Positions 56,754 to 64,000 of a stretch of DNA of 64,000 nt are shown in pieces. Under the pieces are notes generated by a model. The model saw only the letters and a program-made list of their open reading frames with translations, had not been told where the DNA came from and made no database searches. The stretch comes from Streptococcus suis (GTDB taxonomy: Bacteria; Bacillota; Bacilli; Lactobacillales; Streptococcaceae): NCBI RefSeq assembly GCF_902702775.1, contig NZ_LR738724.1, positions 620,001 through 684,000 of the forward strand, given 5' to 3'. The number at the start of each line of letters is the position of its first letter. Positions within the stretch are counted from its first letter, which is position 1. Made by a program: the position numbers and the translations under genes.

Positions 56754-58778
56754 ATGAAAAAGAATATTCGGTTGAAAAGCAGTGTACTAGCTCTTGTAGC
56801 TGGTTTTAGTGTCGTTACAACACAGGCTGTTTTAGCAGATGAATTAGCTGTCCAAATTATGGGAGTTAATGATTTCCATGGTGCGCTTGATACGACAGGG
56901 ACAGCGCGATTAGAGGGGGAAACAGTTCGGAATGCAGGAACTGCCGCCTTGCTTGATGCTTACATGGATGATTCGCAAGCAGAATTTGAAGAAACAGCAG
57001 CAGAAACAGAAACACCTGCAGAGTCTATCCGTGTTCAAGCCGGAGATATGGTTGGTGCAAGTCCATCGAATTCTGGACTTTTACAAGATGAACCAACTGT
57101 AAAAGTCTTTAACAAAATGGATGTTGAATACGGTACTTTGGGGAACCATGAATTTGATGAGGGACTTGATGAGTATAACCGTATCATGACTGGTGAAGCT
57201 CCAAAAGAAGGTCAGTTTAATGAGATTGTGGATAATTATACTCATGAAGCTGCCAAACAGGAGATTGTTATCGCTAACGTTATTGACAAAGAGACGGGTG
57301 AAATTCCGTATGGCTGGAAACCATATGCTATTAAGACTATTCCTGTAAATGATAAAGAAGCAAATATTGGCTTTATTGGTGTAGTTACGACAGAAATTCC
57401 TAATCTTGTTTTGAAGAAAAACTATGAGCAGTACACTTTTTTGAATGAGGCAGAAACGATTGCTAAATATGCGCGTGAGTTAGCTGAAAAAGGTGTAAAT
57501 GCGATAGTTGTACTGGCTCACGTCCCAGCTACAAGCAAGGATGGTGTGGCTGCTGGCGAAGCTGCAGATATGATTGCTAAGCTAAATGAAATCTATCCTG
57601 AACACTCAGTTGACCTTGTGTTTGCCGGTCACAACCATGTCTATACAAACGGTACAACAGGCAAAACATTGATTGTACAAGCTACCTCACAAGGTAAGGC
57701 TTATGCAGATGTTAGGGCTGTTTATGATACAGATATTGTCGACTTTAAAGATGTTCCGACTGCGAAAATTATTGCAGTGGCACCAGGGCAAAAAACACCA
57801 AGTCCAGAAATTCAGGCGATTGTAGACGAAGCAAATACCATTGTTAAAAAAGTAACAGAGCAAAAAATTGGTACGGCTAGTCAAGCGACAGATATTTCTC
57901 GCGAGGTAAATGAATTTAAAGAAAGTGCTGTGGGCAATTTAGTAACATCGGCTCAATTAGCTATTGCTAAGAAATCAGGTTATGATGTTGACTTTGCAAT
58001 GACCAACAATGGCGGGATTCGGGCGGATTTGAAGGTCCAAGAGGATGGAACAGTTACTTGGGGAGCAGCACAAGCTGTTCAACCATTTGGGAATATCCTA
58101 CAAGTCGTTCAAATGACAGGCGAACAGATTTATACAGCCTTAAATCAACAATACGATGAAGGCGAAAAATATTTCCTTCAAATGTCTGGAATTAAATATA
58201 TCTACACGAAAGCAGATAATCCAACGGAAGAAAATCCTTACAAGGTTGTTAAAGCCTTCAAAGAAGATGGAACAGAGATTGTTCCGACAGAAACCTATAC
58301 ACTTGTCATCAACGACTTCCTATTTGGTGGTGGGGATGGTTTCTCGATTTTCAAAGAAGCTAAGCTGATTGGTGCTATCAATCCAGATACAGAAGTATTT
58401 GTGGAGTATTTGACTGATTTAGAAAAAGCAGGTCAAACGATTAGTGCCACTATTACAGGTAGAAAAGCATTTGTCGAGGAATACGTAGAAGAACCAAAAG
58501 CAGAAGAAAAAGGAGATACTGCTGGGACAACTACCGATACGAAAACACCTGAAAAAGCAAGCGACGGTGGCGATAGTGTAGCAAATCAGAAAGCAAATGA
58601 GCAACCGGCACCATCTGGAAGTGTGGCTCCTATTTCAAATAAGAAAACTGAAAAAGCATCAGGAAATCAAACACTTCCAAATACCGGTCAAGAAGCCCTA
58701 AGCTCACTTCTTATTAGCTTGGGTGGCTTAGTTTCACTCGGAATGGCTGTCTCAATGAGACGTAAGGAAGGGGAATAA
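56754..58778 (+). CDS. s5nA: Cell-wall-anchored 5'-nucleotidase (S5nA-like)
   Basis: A 674-residue surface enzyme. Signal peptide to about residue 30 (TTQAVLADE), then a metallophosphoesterase domain: MGVNDFHGAL (Asp and His), GNHEFDEG, LAHVPATS and FAGHNHVYTNG. The 5_nucleotid_C domain follows (NNGGIRADL, QPFGNILQVVQMTG, GGGDGFSIF). The LPNTG anchor, membrane helix and RRK end it. It dephosphorylates extracellular AMP or dAMP to immunomodulatory adenosine or deoxyadenosine, as shown for S5nA of S. suis. A TTG at 56748 is better spaced from AAGGAG than the ATG; the true start may be there. An ATG at 56721 is also in frame. Confidence 0.88.
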   Translation: MKKNIRLKSSVLALVAGFSVVTTQAVLADELAVQIMGVNDFHGALDTTGTARLEGETVRNAGTAALLDAYMDDSQAEFEETAAETETPAESIRVQAGDMVGASPSNSGLLQDEPTVKVFNKMDVEYGTLGNHEFDEGLDEYNRIMTGEAPKEGQFNEIVDNYTHEAAKQEIVIANVIDKETGEIPYGWKPYAIKTIPVNDKEANIGFIGVVTTEIPNLVLKKNYEQYTFLNEAETIAKYARELAEKGVNAIVVLAHVPATSKDGVAAGEAADMIAKLNEIYPEHSVDLVFAGHNHVYTNGTTGKTLIVQATSQGKAYADVRAVYDTDIVDFKDVPTAKIIAVAPGQKTPSPEIQAIVDEANTIVKKVTEQKIGTASQATDISREVNEFKESAVGNLVTSAQLAIAKKSGYDVDFAMTNNGGIRADLKVQEDGTVTWGAAQAVQPFGNILQVVQMTGEQIYTALNQQYDEGEKYFLQMSGIKYIYTKADNPTEENPYKVVKAFKEDGTEIVPTETYTLVINDFLFGGGDGFSIFKEAKLIGAINPDTEVFVEYLTDLEKAGQTISATITGRKAFVEEYVEEPKAEEKGDTAGTTTDTKTPEKASDGGDSVANQKANEQPAPSGSVAPISNKKTEKASGNQTLPNTGQEALSSLLISLGGLVSLGMAVSMRRKEGE

Positions 58779-58817
58779 TTTTTAGATTATATAACAGTTT
58801 TGTTAATATTTACATGC

Positions 58818-58850
58818 AAAAAGTCAGGGTAGTTTGTCCTGGCTTTTTAA
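58818..58850 (+). terminator. Terminator of the 5'-nucleotidase gene
   Basis: AAAAGTCAGG pairs with CCTGGCTTTT (10 bp, one G-U), ending in T-rich DNA. Confidence 0.8.
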
Positions 58851-59071
58851 TTTCATTCATGATGAATAAATGATTACACAAAACAAAATGCTATGTTAAT
58901 ATATATAATGTAAACATATTCTTATTTGAAGTACGTATAATCAATTGACAAACTAGTGTTTTTGGGATAGAATGGGATGCTGAGTGTTAAAATATCTATG
59001 CTAAATATATATAGGAGTATAAAGGTGTAGCTGTTTATTCAACTTAGGAGAAGTTATATGGGGGAGCTAAC

Positions 59072-62000
59072 ATGAGTAGCAAAAAAAGGAACGATTATAC
59101 AGAAGTCTCGCGCAAAAGCCGAGTAAAGATGCATAAATCTGGAAAACATTGGGTGCGTACGGTGATGTCGCAAATTGGACTTATCCAATTAGGCAAACAA
59201 ACTACTTCTGAAAAAACTAAGGTGAAACTGTCTCCAACACCACAATAAGTTTCTGCAACAAAAGTATTACGTGGTTTGATAGCTGCGAGTGCTGTAGTTG
59301 GTGGTGGGGTCTCTGTAGATCAAGTCCTTGCAGAAGATGCGGTGATGGCAACCGAAGTAACTACGTCTGTGTTGGTTAATGAAGATACCGTGAGCATGAG
59401 CAATGTTAATGCTGATTCAGATACAACTTCACAATCGCACAGTATCTCTGAATCGACAAGCAACTCAGAATCGGTTAGTCAATCAATTTCTACAAGTGAA
59501 TCTGTTTCGGGAAGTGAGTCTGTTTCAGAAAGTGAAGCAATTTCCACAAGTGAGTCAGTATCAGCTAGTGAATCAGCCCTAAGTTCGGAAACTGCTAGTA
59601 CGACTAGCCGAACTACTGGTATTATTTATCGTGTTGAATATGTAGATGAAACAGGAAAAGTGGTTAAAAAATATCCACGTTCAGCAATGGTAACCACTAC
59701 TGATTTGATTGCCAAAACAACTGTGACCGAAACAGCAACACAAATCCCATCAGGCTATCGCTTGGCTGAGAATCAGTCAAGTGTTGCAGAAAAAGAAGTT
59801 GTTGAAAAACATACGAATGTTATTCAATTTCGCATAGAAAAAGCTGAAACGACAAGTACGGTATCATCTAGTGCATATACTGCTTTACGTGCAGCAGTTA
59901 ATGGTTCCAAAGCTTCTTTAAATACTAGTGTGACATCCAAATCATTGGATGAATTAAAAAGTTTTAGTGCAACTGATTTATTGATTGTTGAATCAGGCTA
60001 TAGTGCTCAACTAAACTATATTAGAGTTGGATCAACATACGTACAAACTCTTGCTGAAGCTATTGAAAAAGGTTTGACCGGGACATATCAATTTAATTTC
60101 ACGATTATTGATAATTCTACGGGTTCACATTATACAAAACCTGATGGACAGGTAGATATTGTTACAGCTAGTCTTTCAGTTACGAAGGTAGATAGCACTT
60201 CCATCTCACAAAGTATTTCAGCATCTGAAAGTGAATCGAAATCTATCTCTACTTCAGAGTCACTTTCCAATTCAATTTCAACCTCTATTTCAGAGTCGAT
60301 TACTGAATCTGTTTCTGAGTCTGTGTCAAATTCAGAGTCGCTTTCATATTCGATTTCAGACTCTATTTCTGAGTCAGTTGCAGAATCTGTTTCTGAGTCT
60401 GTGTCAAATTCAGAGTCACTTTCCAATTCAATTTCAACCTCTATTTCTGAGTCAGTGCGCGAGTCGGTAGTCGAATCGGTATCAGAATCAGTGCGCGAGT
60501 CGGTAGTCGAATCGGTATCAGAATCAGTGCGCGAGTCGGTAGTCGAATCGGTATCAGAATCAGTGCGCGAGTCGGTAGTCGAATCGGTATCAGAATCGGT
60601 TCGTGAGTCGGTAGTCGAATCGGTATCAGAATCAGTTCGTGAGTCAGTAGTTGAATCGCTATCAGAATCAGTGAGTGAATCCGTTTCAGAATCAGTTTCA
60701 GAATCTATCTCAGAGTCAGTCAGCGAGTCTCTTTCAGAATCTATCTCAGAATCTACATCTGAATCCATCTCCGAGTCGGTCAGCGAGTCCCTTTCAGAAT
60801 CCGTCTCTGAATCCATCTCCGAGTCAGTCAGCGAATCGATTTCCGAATCTGTATCAGAATCCATCTCAGAGTCAGTGAGTGAATCAATTTCCGAATCTGT
60901 CTCTGAGTCCATCTCCGAGTCAGTCAGCGAGTCTATCTCTGAGTCAGTGAGCGAATCAATTTCTGAGTCTACATCAGAATCTATCTCAGAATCAGTTTCT
61001 GAATCCATCTCAGAATCAGTCAGCGAATCTATTTCTGAATCTACCTCTGAGTCAATTTCCGAGTCAGTCAGCGAGTCGATTTCAGAATCAGTTTCTGAGT
61101 CTATCTCCGAGTCAGTTAGCGAATCGGTTTCCGAATCCGTCTCAGAATCGGTCAGCGAGTCGATTTCCGAATCCGTATCTGAGTCTATCTCCGAGTCAGT
61201 TAGCGAATCGATTTCCGAATCAGTCGCCGAGTCAGTAAGTGAGTCCCTTTCTGAATCCGTCTCTGAGTCCCTTTCAGAATCAGTCAGCGAGTCAATTTCC
61301 GAATCCGTCTCAGAATCTATCTCAGAATCGGTCAGCGAGTCGATTTCTGAATCTACATCTGAATCCATCTCAGAATCAGTGAGTGAGTCTATCTCGGAAT
61401 CTACATCTGAATCCATCTCAGAATCAGTGAGTGAGTCAATTTCAGAGTCGGTAAGCGAGTCTCTTTCAGAATCAGTCTCAGAATCTATCTCTGAATCGGT
61501 TAGCGAGTCGATTTCTGAATCCACATCTGAGTCAATTTCCGAATCTGTATCTGAGTCAATTTCCGAGTCGGTTAGCGAATCTATTTCGGAATCTACATCT
61601 GAGTCTATCTCAGAGTCAGTGAGCGAATCTCTTTCTGAATCCGTATCTGAATCTCTTTCAGAGTCAGTAAGTGAGTCAATTTCAGAATCAGTTAGCGAGT
61701 CTATCTCAGAGTCAGTAAGTGAATCCACATCTGAGTCAATTTCCGAATCCGTCTCAGAATCTATCTCTGAATCGGTAAGCGAGTCAATTTTAGAATCAGT
61801 AAGTGAATCGATTTCCGAATCCGTCTCTGAGTCTATCTCCGAGTCGGTGAGTGAATCAATTTCAGAATCCGTCAGCGAATCGATTTCAGAATCTACATCT
61901 GAGTCTATCTCAGAATCGGTAAGTGAGTCTATTTCCGAATCGGTAAGCGAATCCCTTTCTGAATCAGTCTCTGAATCAATTTCTGAGTCAGAATCAACTC

Positions 62001-62158
62001 CATCTCGTCAGTCTCAAACTCCACGTAGACAAGGCGTATTGCCAAATACAGGTGAACAGTCTTCAGCTTGGGCTGGAATCCTTGGGGCAGGTCTTCTTCT
62101 TGGTGGTTTGTATAAACGCCGTAAAAAAGAAGAGGAAGAACAAGATGGTGTGAAATAA
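59072..62158 (+). pseudogene. Serine-rich-repeat LPXTG adhesin, signal region broken by a TAA codon
   Basis: ATG 59072 (GGGGAG upstream) opens a frame with the KxYKxGKxW-type signal motif KMHKSGKHW (about residues 19-27) of accessory-Sec adhesins. TAA at 59246-59248 stops it after 58 codons; the same frame then continues (VSATKVLRGLIAASAVVGGG, cleavage near LAED). The rest has a first Ser-rich part, a MucBP-like domain (IIYRVEYVDETGKVVKKYP), a second small domain, then about 590 residues of SESVSESI-type repeats, ending in LPNTG, a membrane helix and RRKK. No secA2/secY2 or glycosyltransferase genes lie in the window. One base substitution could restore it; read-through or internal re-initiation cannot be excluded. 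Confidence 0.75.
60200..61990 (+). repeat. Ser-rich coding repeat (SES-x-SES-x)
   Basis: About 1.8 kb of degenerate 12-bp units encoding SESV, SESI, SESL or SEST. A subset at about 60450-60660 is a 36-bp unit encoding SESVRESVVESV repeated six times with very little variation, indicating recent expansion. The long antisense open frame across it is a codon-bias artefact. Confidence 0.9.
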
Positions 62159-62184
62159 TCTAGTTTATTTCGGAAAATAAATCC

Positions 62185-62228
62185 AAAATGGCGAAGTTCC
62201 CTTTTTGAGGAAGCTTCGCTATTTTTTA
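62185..62228 (+). terminator. Terminator of the Ser-rich adhesin gene
   Basis: AAATGGCGAAG pairs with CTTCGCTATTT with an inner TTCC/GGAA, followed by a T-run. Confidence 0.8.
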
Positions 62229-62418
62229 ATTGAAATATGTAGTGAAAAGATTCATTGGTAAAACAAATGAAATATAGTAATAATTATAAAGAATGTAGAG
62301 GAAGATTATTACAGAAGTAGCAAGTAGTGAACTATCATTAAATTTTTATCATGGTAGTATTGCTAGTATAATCTACTCTTGCAATCTGCTCTCTTATGGG
62401 TTACAATAGAGAGGCAGA

Positions 62419-62490
62419 CTTCCCTTAGTTAAATGGATATAACAAATTCCTCCTAAGAATTAGTTGCAGGTTCGATTCCTGCAGGGGAGA
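62419..62490 (+). tRNA. tRNA-Arg (anticodon CCU)
   Basis: Cloverleaf by eye: acceptor CTTCCCT / AGGGGAG (one G-U) plus discriminator A; D stem GTTA / TAAC; anticodon stem AATTC / GAATT with loop CTCCTAA giving anticodon CCT; T arm GCAGG TTCGATT CCTGC. 72 nt, no encoded CCA. tRNA-Arg(CCU) is a frequent integration site for mobile elements in streptococci. Confidence 0.92.
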
Positions 62491-62503
62491 TAAAAATACA
62501 ACA

Positions 62504-62547
62504 AAAACCCTTGAAATATCAATGTTTTCAAGGGTTTTGTTTTTTTC
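62504..62547 (+). terminator. Terminator after tRNA-Arg
   Basis: AAAACCCTTGAAA pairs perfectly with TTTCAAGGGTTTT (13 bp), followed by a T-run. Confidence 0.85.
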
Positions 62548-62596
62548 TAAAATGTGAGCGAGGGGCAAGAAAGGGGCAAACTATGAATCCAATAGT
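62548..62596. other. Possible remnant of an integrated element next to tRNA-Arg
   Basis: Short sequence with the words GAGGGGCAAG and AAGGGGCAAAC, of the kind seen at the 3' end of tyrosine-integrase genes that sit beside a tRNA. On the minus strand it could encode SLPLSCPSLTF followed by a stop. Too short to assign with confidence. Confidence 0.25.
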
Positions 62597-63781
62597 TCAT
62601 CGCACCTGCACCCCATAAATAGTCTGTTTTCTGTTTATAAGATAAGCTATGGCAAGTACAGGAATAGCATAGGGCAGGATATTAGCGCCGAATACTTCAT
62701 AACTAATGAAGAGAGGAGCCAGTAAGGTATTGGTGGCTGTTCCAAATACGGTACAATACCCAAGGGCTGCAACAAGTTCAGTTGGTAGTCCTAGTAATCC
62801 TGCTAAAACAGCCCCAGCACTTGCTCCAATCGCAAAGAGGGGAGTAACTTCGCCTCCTTGAAAACCTGCAGCCAAACAAAGACAGGTGAGCAGGAGTTTT
62901 AGTAGCCAATCGTAAGCAAACACCTGTTCCCCAGCTAAACTGGCATCAATCAAATTGGTTCCTAAACCAGCATAACGACCTTGATGGAAGAAGAATAGTA
63001 GAACGGTCAGTCCGACTCCCATGATAGCTATTTTAATGTAAGGATTTGGAAGCCATCGAGTTGAGATATTTTTTGCTTGTACCAAAAACCAGGCAAATAG
63101 ATTACCGATGAAACCGAAGCAAAGGGCAATAAATAGCCATTTGAAACTATCTGTAAACTGGAATGAAAAAGATGAAATAGTGTGCGAAAATTTCTCTAAT
63201 CCCAATAAATGGGAAGTAGTAGAAGCCGTGAAAGCGGCAACTAGACAATAGGGGAGACTAGTCCAAGAATATTGGCCAACGATTAATACCTCAATGGCAA
63301 AGAAACTAGCGGCCCATGGTGTTTGAAATAGCCCTGCAAAACCTGCGGCCATACCAATCTTTGTTATCATATCTTTGGGCAAGTGTGTGAAACCATGTTT
63401 TTTTAACCAGTGTGAGAGACTGGCTCCAAGTTGGACAGCTACCCCCTCGCGGCCAACGGAAGCACCGGCAAGATGACTGAGCCAAGTTGTAGAGATGATG
63501 AGTGGAATGAGAACTGGAGAAATTTGCACTAGCTCCCCTTGTCCAGCTTTGAAGACTAAGCCCATACCTGCTTGGACTTTCCTTCCCCATTTTTGATAAA
63601 TGAAAACAATCACCCCCCCTGCAAGTGGCAGAAAGGGGATTAGAAAAGTAAAATATTCAGACCGTAAGTCTCCAATCCCTAGTAGAATTTTCCCAAAAAG
63701 TGTGGTGATTATTCCTGCACCGACTCCAATTAAGCTGGAAAAGAAAAGGAGTTGGATGGCTTGTTTCATCTTATTGCTCAT
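62597..63781 (-). CDS. ClC family anion channel/antiporter
   Basis: A 394-residue membrane protein with about ten hydrophobic segments. ClC motifs: LAGASVGREGVAVQLGAS (about residues 104-121) with the gating Glu of GREG, and GFQGGEVTPLFAIGASAGAV (about 308-327). The GGEVTPLF motif and small size resemble the fluoride/proton-antiporting CLC-F branch, but a chloride role is possible. The start overlaps the chorismate mutase gene by 11 nt, so the two are co-translated; this order (chorismate mutase, ClC) is conserved in streptococci. Confidence 0.88.
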   Translation of the reverse strand: MSNKMKQAIQLLFFSSLIGVGAGIITTLFGKILLGIGDLRSEYFTFLIPFLPLAGGVIVFIYQKWGRKVQAGMGLVFKAGQGELVQISPVLIPLIISTTWLSHLAGASVGREGVAVQLGASLSHWLKKHGFTHLPKDMITKIGMAAGFAGLFQTPWAASFFAIEVLIVGQYSWTSLPYCLVAAFTASTTSHLLGLEKFSHTISSFSFQFTDSFKWLFIALCFGFIGNLFAWFLVQAKNISTRWLPNPYIKIAIMGVGLTVLLFFFHQGRYAGLGTNLIDASLAGEQVFAYDWLLKLLLTCLCLAAGFQGGEVTPLFAIGASAGAVLAGLLGLPTELVAALGYCTVFGTATNTLLAPLFISYEVFGANILPYAIPVLAIAYLINRKQTIYGVQVR

Positions 63782-64000
63782 GATTCGCTAACTTGGAAGA
63801 TTGATAGGTTCTTGATTGGGCCATAATATCGCTGAAGGTTGCTTGAATGGCAGAGCGGTAATCATCCTTTTGAACTAATTTTCCAACTCTTTCAAGGACA
63901 GCATTTTCTCGGCTGGTATCCAAAACAGGCTTACCTGTTGCTCGTTTGTAGGCTGTGACTTGGTCGACCAACTCCATTCGTTTTTCAAGTAGTTCAACCA
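63771..64000 (-). CDS. Chorismate mutase, AroQ type, C-terminal part
   Basis: The 3' part of a gene that runs off the right edge: at least 75 residues, VELLEKRMELVDQVTAYKRATGKPVLDTSRE (about 31 residues, most typical words are LLEKRMELVDQV and GKPVLD). The all-helical AroQ fold isomerises chorismate to prephenate for phenylalanine and tyrosine synthesis. The conserved Arg and Lys of the active site are in LEKR and YKRATGKP. Its end overlaps the ClC gene by 11 nt. The true start lies outside the window. Confidence 0.88.
   Translation of the reverse strand, partial: VELLEKRMELVDQVTAYKRATGKPVLDTSRENAVLERVGKLVQKDDYRSAIQATFSDIMAQSRTYQSSKLANHEQ

Noticed and set aside
60130..61728. 532-codon minus-strand open frame opposite the Ser-rich repeat
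   Set aside because: It is a product of the repeated TCN-GAR codons read backwards (DSDS-type protein), has no ribosome site or promoter, and the plus strand has clear signal and anchor sequences.

Overview
The window looks like a chromosomal segment of a low-GC streptococcus, most likely Streptococcus suis. The reasons are the arginine deiminase cluster in its S. suis order (Fnr-like regulator, arcA, GNAT gene, arcB, arcC, arcD, arcT, large GH16/GH20 surface enzyme), an L-Lys-type murE, several LPxTG surface proteins, and AT-rich intergenic DNA. The species call is inference from gene content; no database was searched.

Layout. 1-1000: start of a restriction-modification gene (minus strand, runs off the left edge), preceded by 19 copies of a 7-bp repeat inside a leader ORF. 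1023-3398: a decayed IS1595-type element with a nonsense-broken transposase and three further genes. 3.7-9.3 kb: glf, a flavin reductase with a MarR regulator, and ypmB-aspB-asnS. 9.4-15 kb: relBE, a MATE transporter and ridA-rapZ-yvcK-whiA. 15.3-28 kb: the arginine deiminase regulon, ending in a sortase-anchored glycosidase. 28-32.2 kb: a three-gene HscC-type Hsp70 / J-domain / membrane-protein cluster, followed by argR. 32.8-38.9 kb: queA and a small membrane gene divergent from nagB, then ltrA, an Fst-like toxin candidate, a glutathionyl-hydroquinone reductase, rsuA and glutathione peroxidase. 38.9-44.3 kb: fhuCDBG iron uptake and murE. 44.7-48.4 kb: plsC and comEA-comEC. 48.6-62.2 kb: three LPxTG surface proteins (an M26-like zinc protease, a 5'-nucleotidase and a serine-rich-repeat adhesin with a stop codon in its signal region), interspersed with holA and sodA. 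62.4-64 kb: tRNA-Arg(CCU), a ClC channel gene and a partial chorismate mutase gene.

How genes work together. ArcA, ArcB and ArcC turn arginine into ornithine, ammonia, CO2 and ATP. ArcD exchanges substrate and product, and ArcT may feed arginine from peptides. FlpS and CcpA probably control transcription, and the arcA leader can fold in two mutually exclusive ways around its Shine-Dalgarno. ComEA and ComEC form the DNA uptake channel. FhuCDBG imports ferric siderophore. The surface proteins act on host glycans, nucleotides and proteins.

Most notable non-standard content: the phase-variable leader before the R-M gene, the HscC-type chaperone triad, the IS1595 element carrying a nucleotidyltransferase gene, a MITE-like repeat family with hairpin clusters (one copy forms the tail of a toxin-like ORF), and three genes whose -10 boxes lie so close to the ATG that the mRNAs may be leaderless.
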